This document shows, one piece after another, positions 7,838-17,228 of a stretch of 64,000 nt of DNA; position 1 is the first letter of the stretch; each line of letters starts with the position of its first letter. This DNA comes from Chloroflexota bacterium (GTDB lineage Bacteria; Chloroflexota; Anaerolineae; Aggregatilineales; J027): contig JABFGB010000023.1 in the NCBI GenBank assembly GCA_013112715.1, positions 46,451 through 110,450 on the forward strand, given 5' to 3'. The notes under the pieces are model-generated. The model was not told the origin of the DNA. It made no database searches and saw only the letters and a program-made list of their open reading frames with translations. The position numbers and the translations under genes were made by a program.

Positions 7838-8487
7838 CTAAGCGGGTTCCTTTTTCAAAAAAATCGATTCTATTGCTGGTGCTTCTGATGACGATACTGC
7901 TCTCATGCAAGATCGCCACCATTCGCAGCCTTGAGGAAGATAAAGAGGCCAAAGCTGGTTTTAACCCTAATCAATACGTCGAGAGCATCTGGGATAGCCA
8001 ACTGATTCCGACGTTCCACGAACAGGCTATCGAAATCACCGATTTGTTAGGCCAAATTGATGCTAATCAAAATAAGGCTATTCAAGATCATGGGCATCGG
8101 TCTGGCACGGGGGCATACAGCTTTATGACCTATGGGGAAGCCAAAGTGCTGGCTTATGCCGTAGATTTGCGGATTGGCACGTTAAGCCTCGATTTTGCGC
8201 CGTTTGACGGAACCACCGACGCGACGATGCTGGTCGGGCCATTGATTCCCCGCCGAAATGATGCCGTTCGTGATGCAGTCGGTTTCATCAAATTCAACGA
8301 TTTTGTCAATCAGACCGAGTTTGCTGAAGTATCGAATGCCCTAAAGAACCATGTTTTGCAAAATGTAGTCACGGTAGTTGACCCAGATACGATTACGGGT
8401 AAAACCGTGAGTTTCTATGGGGCGTTTACGTTGGTAGATCGTAGCGAAATCGAAATTGTGCCTGTTACCATCGAGATTCAGGAATAG
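7834..8487 (+). CDS. DUF2291-family lipoprotein of the sugar uptake operon
   Basis: This 217-aa protein begins with a basic N-terminus, a hydrophobic stretch and a lipobox-like LLSC, so it is probably a lipoprotein anchored outside the membrane. The remainder matches the DUF2291 family, which is regularly encoded with Rbs-type ABC transporters; its function is not established. The ATG at 7834 overlaps the regulator stop (ATGA) and gives the signal peptide directly; the frame opens further upstream without support. A part in substrate capture or transporter assembly is plausible from its neighbours. Confidence 0.8.
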   Translation: MTKRVPFSKKSILLLVLLMTILLSCKIATIRSLEEDKEAKAGFNPNQYVESIWDSQLIPTFHEQAIEITDLLGQIDANQNKAIQDHGHRSGTGAYSFMTYGEAKVLAYAVDLRIGTLSLDFAPFDGTTDATMLVGPLIPRRNDAVRDAVGFIKFNDFVNQTEFAEVSNALKNHVLQNVVTVVDPDTITGKTVSFYGAFTLVDRSEIEIVPVTIEIQE

Positions 8488-8491
8488 TGCC

Positions 8492-10039
8492 ATGAACCCA
8501 ATTACAGATGACATTATCCTGCACGCCGAAAAAGTCCAAAAAGTCTACCCCGGCACGGTAGCGCTTAAAGATGTAGATTTCAACATCTATCGCGGCAAGG
8601 TGAACGCGCTGGTGGGTGAAAATGGCGCGGGCAAATCCACCCTAATGAAAATTCTTGCCGGGGTGGAACAAGTCACCAGCGGGAAATTAATCCTGAATGG
8701 TAAAGAAATTGCTCCCAAGTCGCCACGTGAAGCCGAGGCATTGGGAATCGGGATTATCTATCAAGAATTGAATCTCTTCCCCAACCTCAATGTCAGCGAG
8801 AACATCTTTGTAGCCCATGAAAGGACGGTGGGTGGCTCACTAGTCAATCATCGAGAGCAAGAACGCCAAACGGCTGAGTTGATGAAACGACTTGAGCAGC
8901 CGATTAAACCGCGTACCCTCGTGTCAAATTTGCGGATTGGACAGCAGCAAATTGTTGAAATTGCGAAATCACTGGCCCGCAATACCCAAATTTTGATTAT
9001 GGACGAGCCAACATCGGCTCTTAGCAATACGGAAGTTGAAGTATTGTTTCGGGTCATCCGCGAGTTGAAAACACAAGGGGTCTCGATTGTATACATCTCA
9101 CATAAACTCGAAGAACTGCTTCAAATTGGCGATTACATCACGGTGCTGCGTGACGGGCAATTGATTGCAACCGCCCCCATGCCGGAAATTAATCTGCGCT
9201 GGATTGTCGAAAACATGGTAGGGCGGGGCAGTGCGACTGCGTATACGCCAGCCGCTCATGAAATTCGGGATGATGCCCTGCGCGTCGAAAACTTGACCCT
9301 GCCACATCCGGGCAAAGCACAAGGCTATTTGCTGGATCATGTGTCGTTTTCGCTGCGGGCGGGGGAAATCTTAGGCATTTATGGGTTGATGGGAGCAGGG
9401 CGCACTGAATTATTTGAAACCCTGATGGGCCTCTACCCTGACGCGACAGGCGATGTTTTGCTCTATGGCGAATCCCTAAAAGGTAAATCCATCCGCGAGC
9501 GCATCCAAAGTGGCGTGATGTTGATTCCTGAAGACCGCCAGCGGGAAGGCTTGGTACAAACGCTTTCGGTGGCCCATAACATGTTGCTGGCAAGCCTACA
9601 TAATCACCTGTTTTTGAAGGTGGTGCTGTCGGGGCGCAAAGAGAAAAACAGCGTTGAACGGCATATCGAAGAACTCTCCATTAAAGTGTCGAACCGCAAT
9701 AACCCGATTGGTTCCCTCAGCGGCGGTAATCAACAGAAGGTGGTGGTTGCCAAAGCCCTTTTGACCTCCCCCAAAGTGCTATTGATGGATGAACCGACAC
9801 GCGGCATTGATGTGGGGGCAAAAGAAGAAATCTTCACGATCATGGTGCAGCTTGCCCAACGTGGTCTGGGTGTGCTGTTTGTCTCAACAGAATTAAAAGA
9901 AGTCCTAGCGATGGCTGACCGCATTTTGGTCATGTCGAAAGGTCGCATTACTGCCGAGATACCCCGTGCGGAGGCGACTGAGGAGGCGTTGGTCGCGGCA
10001 TCCGCTATTGGTCATGAGTTAGTAAAAGCAGGAGTTTAG
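8492..10039 (+). CDS. Sugar ABC transporter ATP-binding protein, RbsA type (two NBDs)
   Basis: The 515-aa protein carries two fused nucleotide-binding domains, as in RbsA/XylG/MglA. The first has Walker A GENGAGKST and Walker B LIMDEPTSAL, with signature LRIGQQQ. The second has the degenerate Walker A GLMGAGRTE typical of the family and the canonical signature LSGGNQQK, followed by LLMDEPTRGIDVG. It energises import of a monosaccharide through the permease that begins 2 bp downstream. The ATG at 8492 is the first that yields a normal N-terminus after the DUF2291 stop. Confidence 0.95.
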   Translation: MNPITDDIILHAEKVQKVYPGTVALKDVDFNIYRGKVNALVGENGAGKSTLMKILAGVEQVTSGKLILNGKEIAPKSPREAEALGIGIIYQELNLFPNLNVSENIFVAHERTVGGSLVNHREQERQTAELMKRLEQPIKPRTLVSNLRIGQQQIVEIAKSLARNTQILIMDEPTSALSNTEVEVLFRVIRELKTQGVSIVYISHKLEELLQIGDYITVLRDGQLIATAPMPEINLRWIVENMVGRGSATAYTPAAHEIRDDALRVENLTLPHPGKAQGYLLDHVSFSLRAGEILGIYGLMGAGRTELFETLMGLYPDATGDVLLYGESLKGKSIRERIQSGVMLIPEDRQREGLVQTLSVAHNMLLASLHNHLFLKVVLSGRKEKNSVERHIEELSIKVSNRNNPIGSLSGGNQQKVVVAKALLTSPKVLLMDEPTRGIDVGAKEEIFTIMVQLAQRGLGVLFVSTELKEVLAMADRILVMSKGRITAEIPRAEATEEALVAASAIGHELVKAGV

Positions 10040-10041
10040 GT

Positions 10042-11106
10042 ATGGAAATAGAAAATATTCAAAGCTCGGCTGCAATCCCGGCTAAAACAGCAGGAGAGCC
10101 AAACCGCGCCCCGATACAAGCGATCTTGTTACAACTGCGGGCTTTTATTGCACTGCTGATATTGTTCGGATTTTTTGCGATCTATTCCGATTCGTTTATG
10201 CAGACGAATAACCTCATTATCTTGACCAAGCAGGTTGCCATTAACGCCATCCTCGGTATCGGCATGACCTATGTGATTTTGACAGGCGGGATTGACCTCT
10301 CAGTGGGTTCAATTGTTGGCCTATGCGGGATTGTCGCAGGGGGGTTGATTAATGAAGGGCTTGTGCTCTCGGTGTTTGATGTGGTGATCTACTTCAACAT
10401 CTGGATTGTGATGGGTCTTACCATCATCTGCGGTATGTTGATCGGCATGTTCAACGGCATTTTAGTGACACGTTTTAGCGTTGCCCCATTTATCGCCACG
10501 CTGGGGACACTCTATATCGCACGCGGCTTGGCCCTACTGCGCAACAGTGGTGCGACCTTTCCCAATCTAGTGGGTGATCCTGAACTTGGAAACACCGGAT
10601 TTCCCAAATTAGGCGCTGGAGAATTGCTTGGTCTGCCCTATTCAATTTGGATTATGGCGGCGCTGGCGATTATCGGCACATTTATTGCGATGAAGACCCC
10701 CTTTGGACGCCAAATTTATGCGATTGGCGGCAATCAGCGTGCGGCTCGGCTTTCCGGGGTGCGGGTTAAGCAGGTGACGTTGATGGCCTATGTAATTTCG
10801 GGCTTCTGTGCGGCAATTGTTGGGTTGATTATCACCTCGCAGTTGGTTTCGGCCCACCCCGCAACGGGTGAAAGTTTTGAGTTAAATGCGATTGCGGCGG
10901 TTGTTTTGGGGGGGACATCCCTCTCCGGCGGGCGCGGTACGATTGGCGGAACCATTATAGGTGCCTTTGTGATAGGTGTATTGAGTAACGGGATGATTAT
11001 CGAAGGCGTTAGCTCGTTCTGGCAAACCGTGATTAAAGGGGTGGTGATCATCTTGGCAGTCATGATTGACCAGTTCCAACAACGCCTTCAAAAACGTAAT
11101 GGCTAG
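10042..11106 (+). CDS. Sugar ABC transporter permease, RbsC type
   Basis: This 354-aa protein has eight to ten hydrophobic segments and the BPD_transp_2 pattern: ILTGGIDLSVGSIVGL in the first half and AIAAVVLGGTSLSGGRGTIGGT near residues 282-303, the family's cytoplasmic coupling region. It would form the homodimeric membrane channel. It lies 2 bp after the ATPase and 109 bp before the binding protein, in standard Rbs order. A preceding non-membrane extension of about 35 residues is Ala/Pro-rich. Confidence 0.95.
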   Translation: MEIENIQSSAAIPAKTAGEPNRAPIQAILLQLRAFIALLILFGFFAIYSDSFMQTNNLIILTKQVAINAILGIGMTYVILTGGIDLSVGSIVGLCGIVAGGLINEGLVLSVFDVVIYFNIWIVMGLTIICGMLIGMFNGILVTRFSVAPFIATLGTLYIARGLALLRNSGATFPNLVGDPELGNTGFPKLGAGELLGLPYSIWIMAALAIIGTFIAMKTPFGRQIYAIGGNQRAARLSGVRVKQVTLMAYVISGFCAAIVGLIITSQLVSAHPATGESFELNAIAAVVLGGTSLSGGRGTIGGTIIGAFVIGVLSNGMIIEGVSSFWQTVIKGVVIILAVMIDQFQQRLQKRNG

Positions 11107-11137
11107 TCCATCATCGCTTTTTGAAAGGGGGTGGTAG

Positions 11138-12184
<1,047 letters not shown>

Positions 12185-12197
12185 TTAAGTGAGTTGG

Positions 12198-12287
12198 GTG
12201 CAGGCCGTTTTGGATAGAAAGCGACCTGCACTTTCCTCAGATCAAGTGCTACCGGAGAGAGGGTTGAATGAAAGTAGCTCTCTCTCC
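12198..12287 (+). other. Two consecutive RNA hairpins between binding-protein gene and rbsD/fucU-like gene
   Basis: The first has perfect 7-bp arms GTGCAGG (12198-12204) and CCTGCAC (12225-12231). The second has perfect 8-bp arms GGAGAGAG (12254-12261) and CTCTCTCC (12280-12287). There is no U-run. Such hairpins after binding-protein genes often stabilise the upstream message or cause partial termination, raising binding-protein yield over the enzymes. Confidence 0.5.
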
Positions 12288-12336
12288 AAACACTACAGAA
12301 GTCTAAGTTATAGCATGTTGTTGCAGGGAATAAAAT

Positions 12337-12756
12337 ATGATACATGGCGAACTGTTACATCCCACTATCTTAAAAGCGCTGGCTTCGGCGGGGCATGGCT
12401 CGGTGGTGTTGATTGCCGACAGCAATTATCCGTTTAGTACCGGGGCGCATCCAGCGGCGGAACGGGTTTATCTCAATCTAGCCCCCGGCTTGGTACGGGT
12501 AACGGACGTGGTACGGGTCTTGGCAGCGACCATTCCTGTTGAAGCGGCCCATGCCATCGCGCCGGATAATGGGTCAGAACCCGCTATTTTTCAAGAATAT
12601 CGCCAATTATTGCCGGGTGTTGAAATTCAAACGTTAGGACGATTCCCCTTTTATGAGGCGGCCCGTTCGGTCAATACGGCGCTAGTTATCGCAACAGGTG
12701 AACAGCGCACATGGGCCTGTATTTTGCTGACTATCGGGGTAATCCAAGCGCGTTAA
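12337..12756 (+). CDS. RbsD/FucU-family sugar mutarotase-like protein
   Basis: This 139-aa protein is a standard-length RbsD/FucU member: N-terminal LHPTILKALASAGHGSVVLIADSNYP, in which the His and Asp match conserved active-site positions, and a C-terminal ATGEQRTWACILL segment. These decamers interconvert anomers or ring forms of sugars after import. In this operon it would supply the form used by the isomerase or kinase. A hairpin-containing gap of 152 bp separates it from the binding-protein gene. Confidence 0.88.
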   Translation: MIHGELLHPTILKALASAGHGSVVLIADSNYPFSTGAHPAAERVYLNLAPGLVRVTDVVRVLAATIPVEAAHAIAPDNGSEPAIFQEYRQLLPGVEIQTLGRFPFYEAARSVNTALVIATGEQRTWACILLTIGVIQAR

Positions 12757-12782
12757 ATCGGGAGACAAGGAAATAAAGAAAG

Positions 12783-13619
12783 ATGGACGTTCAAACATTG
12801 CAGCTAAAGTCAGTGGCCTATCGCAAGACCATCTTAGAAATTATTAAACAGAGTGGGGCAGGGCACACTGCTGGAAGCCTCTCTTGTGTAGATATTTTGA
12901 ACGTCCTCTATAACCATGTCATGAATGTCAGCCCTGAAAATTTCACCGACCCCAATCGTGATCGTTACATTCAAAGCAAAGGCCATTCGGTTGAGGCCCT
13001 CTATACTGTTTTGGCAGATAAAGGCTTTTATTCCCGCGAAGCATTGGCGACGCTCAATAAATATCAGTCCAAGTTTATTGGACACCCGACTCGCAAAGTA
13101 CCGGGAATCGAACAAAACACCGGGGCGCTCGGGCATGGGCTTTCGCTGGCTGTTGGGACAGCACTCGCCGCCAAAAAAGATGGACGTAGTTATCGTGTCT
13201 ATACCCTGTTAGGGGACGGCGAATTGGCCGAGGGGTCAAGCTGGGAAGCCTCCATGACGGCGGCACACTATCAACTGGATAACTTGGTGGTGATTATTGA
13301 CCGTAACACCCTTCAAATTACGGGTCGTACCGAAGAGGTCAACGGCCTTGAACCTCTTGAGGATAAATTCACGGCCTTTGGTTATGCGGTGCGGCATGTG
13401 GATGGCAATGACATCACTGCTCTGATTGATATTTTTGTGCAAGTGCCGTTTGTCCCGAATAAGCCGAATCTGATACTCGCGCATACGGTGAAAGGCAAAG
13501 GGATCAGCTTTATGGAAGACACGGTGAAATGGCATCACCGTGTCCCAAGCGACGAAGAATTTGCGAAGGCAATTGAGGAATTGAACTTGGCAGAAGTGAA
13601 GTTAAAGGCAGCAGTGTGA
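12783..13619 (+). CDS. Transketolase, N-terminal (TPP-binding) subunit
   Basis: This 278-aa subunit holds the thiamine-diphosphate motif, GDGELAEGSSWEA through VVIIDRN (about residues 144-175), and the conserved histidine-bearing KGHSVEALY and GALGHGLS segments. It covers the first half of a classical transketolase; the second half is the next gene. Split transketolases of this size include the apulose-4-phosphate transketolase AptA/AptB. Moving a two-carbon ketol unit from the kinase product to glyceraldehyde-3-phosphate is the expected reaction, but the acceptor and donor are inferred from neighbours. Confidence 0.92.
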   Translation: MDVQTLQLKSVAYRKTILEIIKQSGAGHTAGSLSCVDILNVLYNHVMNVSPENFTDPNRDRYIQSKGHSVEALYTVLADKGFYSREALATLNKYQSKFIGHPTRKVPGIEQNTGALGHGLSLAVGTALAAKKDGRSYRVYTLLGDGELAEGSSWEASMTAAHYQLDNLVVIIDRNTLQITGRTEEVNGLEPLEDKFTAFGYAVRHVDGNDITALIDIFVQVPFVPNKPNLILAHTVKGKGISFMEDTVKWHHRVPSDEEFAKAIEELNLAEVKLKAAV

Positions 13620-14575
13620 TGGAACTTGTACTCGGCAAACCCAATCAAGATGTTTTTGCGGCGACTCTTTTGGAACTAGCCCAACATGACTCCAGTATTC
13701 TGGTCGTCACCAGTGATTCACGTGGGTCAGGTAAGTTAGTGCCATTCGGTCAAACCCTGCCTGACCAATTGATTGAAGTTGGTATTGCTGAACAGAACCT
13801 TGTCGGGGTGTCGGCTGGATTGGCTTCGACAGGCAAGAAGGTTTTTGCCGTCTCACCCGCCTGCTTTTTGACCACCCGCGCCCTCGAACAGATTAAAAAT
13901 GATGTGGCCTATTCCAACAACCCAGTTCGCGTAATCGGGATTAGCGCCGGGGTCAGTTATGGCGCATTGGGTTCGACCCACCATTCCCTGCACGACTTTG
14001 CCGCGCTGCGTACCATCAACAATATTGACATTCTTGCCCCTGCCGATAATTATGAAACCCGACAGGCCGTCCTAGCTACGATGAGTCACCCCCGCCCCAT
14101 GTATTTGCGCTTTGGCAAACGCGCGGTCTATGATTTACACACTCCGGCTACTCCATTTCAGATCGGGAAAGCGATACAACTCCGCGAGGGGCGGGATGTC
14201 ACCTTTATTGCCAGTGGGGAAACGGTTGCTCCGGCAGTGATGGCAGCCGAACGATTATCGGCGGTTGGGATTGCGTGCCGTGTACTCAGTATGCACACCC
14301 TCAAGCCGTTTGATGTCGAGGCTGTTAAACATGCGGCCCGCGAAACCCATGCCATTATCACCGTTGAGGAACACAGCGTTTTTGGTGGATTAGGCGAGGC
14401 GTGCGCTTCGATCTTGATGCAAGGCGGCTATCATGTGCCATTCAAGATTGTGGGTATCCCCGATGAGGATACGGTAACGGGCAGTCAAGCCGAAATCTTT
14501 AACCACTATGGCATATCCGCCGAGGGATTGGCCGCGACTGCCCAAGCCTTGTTGCAGGTGGAGCCACAGTCATGA
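13619..14575 (+). CDS. Transketolase, C-terminal (pyrimidine-binding) subunit
   Basis: The 318-aa subunit contains the catalytic-glutamate motif LIEVGIAEQNLVGVSAGLA near residues 52-70, which activates thiamine diphosphate in the partner's cofactor site. It ends with the transketolase C-terminal domain (HTLKPFDVEAV, VEEHSVFGGLGE). Its ATG overlaps the stop of the N-terminal subunit (TGATG); a GTG one codon earlier is an alternative start. Coupled translation suits a 1:1 complex. Its stop overlaps the kinase start (ATGA). Confidence 0.92.
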   Translation: MELVLGKPNQDVFAATLLELAQHDSSILVVTSDSRGSGKLVPFGQTLPDQLIEVGIAEQNLVGVSAGLASTGKKVFAVSPACFLTTRALEQIKNDVAYSNNPVRVIGISAGVSYGALGSTHHSLHDFAALRTINNIDILAPADNYETRQAVLATMSHPRPMYLRFGKRAVYDLHTPATPFQIGKAIQLREGRDVTFIASGETVAPAVMAAERLSAVGIACRVLSMHTLKPFDVEAVKHAARETHAIITVEEHSVFGGLGEACASILMQGGYHVPFKIVGIPDEDTVTGSQAEIFNHYGISAEGLAATAQALLQVEPQS

Positions 14576-16050
14576 GCGTCATTCTTGCGGTAGATCAATC
14601 CACCTCCTCAACGAAAGCCATGTTGTTTAACGAGCAGGGTGAACTACTTGGTAAGACGGCAGTAGACCATCAGCAGTATTATCCACAGCCGGGATGGGTC
14701 GAACATGACGCCGAAGAAATTTACCAGAATATGCTGCGGGTCTGTGGTGATTTATTACGGCAGCACCCCGATGCCAAAAATAATTTGCTGTGTCTCAGCA
14801 TTACCAACCAGCGCGAAACGATTGTGGTGTTTGATCGCCAGACGGGGAAACCCCTGCATCATGCGATTGTGTGGCAATGCCGTCGCGGTGAACCCTATTG
14901 CAGCCACCTGATGGATGCAGGCCACAGCGAGACCGTCCAACAGTTGACGGGTCTCAAAATTGACACCTATTTCCCCGCTTCCAAACTCACTTGGCTGTTG
15001 GAGCATGTCCCTGAAATTCGCACGCGGCTTGCAGATGGCTCGGCGCTACTGGGCACGATTGACACCTATTTGATTTATCGGTTGACGGAAGGGCGCTCAT
15101 TTTTCAGTGACCAGACAAATGCTTCGCGCACACTGCTCTATAACATCAATAGCTTGTCCTGGAGTGATACTCTGTGTGAGTTGTTCCATGTGCCGCGCCA
15201 TGCCCTGCCAGAAGTGATGGATAGCACAGCCCAATTTGGCGAGACCACGCTGGGCGGTTTGTTGGACAAACCCATTCCTATCTGCGGGGTTATGGGAGAT
15301 TCACAGGCAGCATTGTTTGCCGAGCGCTGTTTTCAGCCGGGGATGGCAAAAGTTACCTTCGGCACGGGGTCATCGGTGCTGCTCAATATTGGCGATAGGA
15401 TGCGGCTTTCCCCCAATGGCATCGTTACAACGGTGGGATGGGTGTATCAAGGACGCCCTGCCTATGCGTTCGAGGGCATCACGAATTTCACGGGTGGCAC
15501 GATTGCGTGGATGCGTGACCAGATGAAACTCATTGAATCACCCCAAGAGACTGAGGCCCTTGCCCAAGCTGTGCCGGATAATGGGGGTGTCTATTTGATT
15601 CCGGCGTTTGTGGGGTTAAGTGCTCCCTATTGGCAGCCGAATGCGCGGGCCGCGATTGTGGGCATGACCACCGCGAGCACTAAAAACCATATCGTCCGTG
15701 CTGCCCTTGAATCCATCGCTTATCAGATTCGGGATGTACTTGATTTGATGGCCGCCGACGCGGGAATTACCCTGCAATATATCTATGGGGATGGTGGCAT
15801 GATTCATAACCGATTTTTGATGCAATTTGTGGCCGACATGACCCAGATGACGGTGCGTGCTTCCAGTTTGCCAGAGCTATCGGCGTTGGGGGCAGTGATG
15901 GCAGGTTGGCTAGGGATGGGGGTTTACGATTCGACCCCTGCGTTGGAAGGACTGCCCCATCATTTTGAAGATTATGTTCCGCAGATGGCAGCATCGGTGG
16001 TGCAGGATTATTACGCAGGCTGGAAAGCAGCCGTGCAGCGCGTTTTGTAA
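14572..16050 (+). CDS. FGGY-family carbohydrate kinase
   Basis: This 492-aa protein has the N-terminal phosphate motif DQSTSSTKAMLFNEQG, a catalytic-base region resembling glycerol kinase (GWVEHDAEEI), and the FGGY signature region GGMIHNRFLMQFVADM near residues 405-420. FGGY kinases phosphorylate ketoses, polyols or glycerol. Its place between a split transketolase and a TIM-barrel isomerase fits phosphorylation of a ketose made by the isomerase; D-apulose kinase is the best-matching described role, and other ketopentoses remain possible. Start by ATGA overlap. Confidence 0.9.
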   Translation: MSVILAVDQSTSSTKAMLFNEQGELLGKTAVDHQQYYPQPGWVEHDAEEIYQNMLRVCGDLLRQHPDAKNNLLCLSITNQRETIVVFDRQTGKPLHHAIVWQCRRGEPYCSHLMDAGHSETVQQLTGLKIDTYFPASKLTWLLEHVPEIRTRLADGSALLGTIDTYLIYRLTEGRSFFSDQTNASRTLLYNINSLSWSDTLCELFHVPRHALPEVMDSTAQFGETTLGGLLDKPIPICGVMGDSQAALFAERCFQPGMAKVTFGTGSSVLLNIGDRMRLSPNGIVTTVGWVYQGRPAYAFEGITNFTGGTIAWMRDQMKLIESPQETEALAQAVPDNGGVYLIPAFVGLSAPYWQPNARAAIVGMTTASTKNHIVRAALESIAYQIRDVLDLMAADAGITLQYIYGDGGMIHNRFLMQFVADMTQMTVRASSLPELSALGAVMAGWLGMGVYDSTPALEGLPHHFEDYVPQMAASVVQDYYAGWKAAVQRVL

Positions 16051-16083
16051 ATGGGGCCTGAAGAAATAGAAAAGGAATACCCT

Positions 16084-17058
16084 ATGTCAAATTTGAGATT
16101 CGGTGCGGGCTTGTGGATGTTTGGTCAATTCGTAGATCGTTATGCGGCGGATGCTTATGGCCCACCTGTCAACACTCTCGAAGCGATTGCCCTTGCTGGG
16201 TCGGTGGGGGGATTAGAAGTGGTGGACATCAATTATCCGTTTGGCGATGGTATCACCGTACAACAGATCAAAGATGCCTTTGATAAGGCCAAATTACGCG
16301 CCTACGCCGTGACTCCTCATATATATATGCAGGAATATGGTCGGGGGGCGTTCACCAACCCGGATGCCAGTGTGCGGCGCAAGGCGGTTGATCGGTGCAA
16401 GGCGGCGATTGATGTGGCCCGCCAGTTAAATCCCAAATATGTGAAGTTCTGGCCCGGTCAGGATGGTTATGATTATCCATTCCAAGCCGACTATGCCCAA
16501 TTGTGGGATTATTCGGTTGGTGCTGTGCGTGAATTGGCCCAATTTGCCCCTGATTTGCAATTTGCGATTGAATGCAAATTTAAAGAGCCACGCACCCACA
16601 TTACCCCGTTCTGCAATGTCGCCACAACGCTACTGGCGATTCAGGATATGGGGGTTCAGAATGTCGGGATTGTGATGGATGTGGGGCATTCATTCTTTGC
16701 CAAAGAGACTCCTGCCGAGGCCGTTCAATTGGCGCATCGGTTTGGCAAGTTAACCAGTGTAGAAATTAATGACAATTGGCGCGAATGGGATGATGATATG
16801 GCGGTTGGGTCAGTTCATTTGATTGAATCGCTAGAATATATGCTGGCACTTCGCAAAATCGGCTGGAAAGACCCCATCCTGCTCGATCAATTCCCCTTCC
16901 GTGAAGACCCCGTTCGGGCTGCCCGTGCCAGCCTAAATACCATTCGTCGCTTGGATGCTATCCTAGATCGCATTGACCTCAAGGCCCTCCAAACCGCACA
17001 AGATCATCAAGATGCGCTTGCTGCCCAGCAGCTTGTTTTGAACGAGTTCCTTTCCTAG
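16084..17058 (+). CDS. Sugar isomerase/epimerase, xylose-isomerase-like TIM barrel (candidate D-apiose isomerase)
   Basis: This 324-aa AP-endonuclease-2/xylose-isomerase-type barrel shows metal-ligand positions in order: the Glu of FAIECKFKEPRTH, the Asp and His of GIVMDVGHSFF, the acidic residue of TSVEINDNW, and LLDQFPF. Enzymes of this fold interconvert aldoses and ketoses using divalent metal. With a ketose kinase and split transketolase beside it, conversion of D-apiose to D-apulose is the leading hypothesis. The ATG at 16084 is chosen because AAAGGAA lies 7 bp upstream; an earlier in-frame ATG at 16051 has no such site. Confidence 0.82.
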   Translation: MSNLRFGAGLWMFGQFVDRYAADAYGPPVNTLEAIALAGSVGGLEVVDINYPFGDGITVQQIKDAFDKAKLRAYAVTPHIYMQEYGRGAFTNPDASVRRKAVDRCKAAIDVARQLNPKYVKFWPGQDGYDYPFQADYAQLWDYSVGAVRELAQFAPDLQFAIECKFKEPRTHITPFCNVATTLLAIQDMGVQNVGIVMDVGHSFFAKETPAEAVQLAHRFGKLTSVEINDNWREWDDDMAVGSVHLIESLEYMLALRKIGWKDPILLDQFPFREDPVRAARASLNTIRRLDAILDRIDLKALQTAQDHQDALAAQQLVLNEFLS

Positions 17059-17159
17059 TTTTACGGTCATTGTAGCATCGCCAGAGAGGTCGTTTTCCCA
17101 TGATGTCGGAGAAGGCGGCCTTTTTGGTTTACCACCAAGCCAAATCTGCGGTTTGTGCC

Positions 17160-17165
17160 TATAAT
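17160..17165 (+). promoter_or_regulatory. -10 box upstream of the secreted-protein gene
   Basis: TATAAT at 17160-17165 lies 64 bp before the ATG; the -35 region is weak. It suggests the gene is transcribed apart from the sugar operon. Confidence 0.35.
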
Positions 17166-17228
17166 GAGATGACACCGACATAAAACACTGTCGTCGTTTT
17201 CTCCGTCAGCGTGATAAGGAAGATTGCG

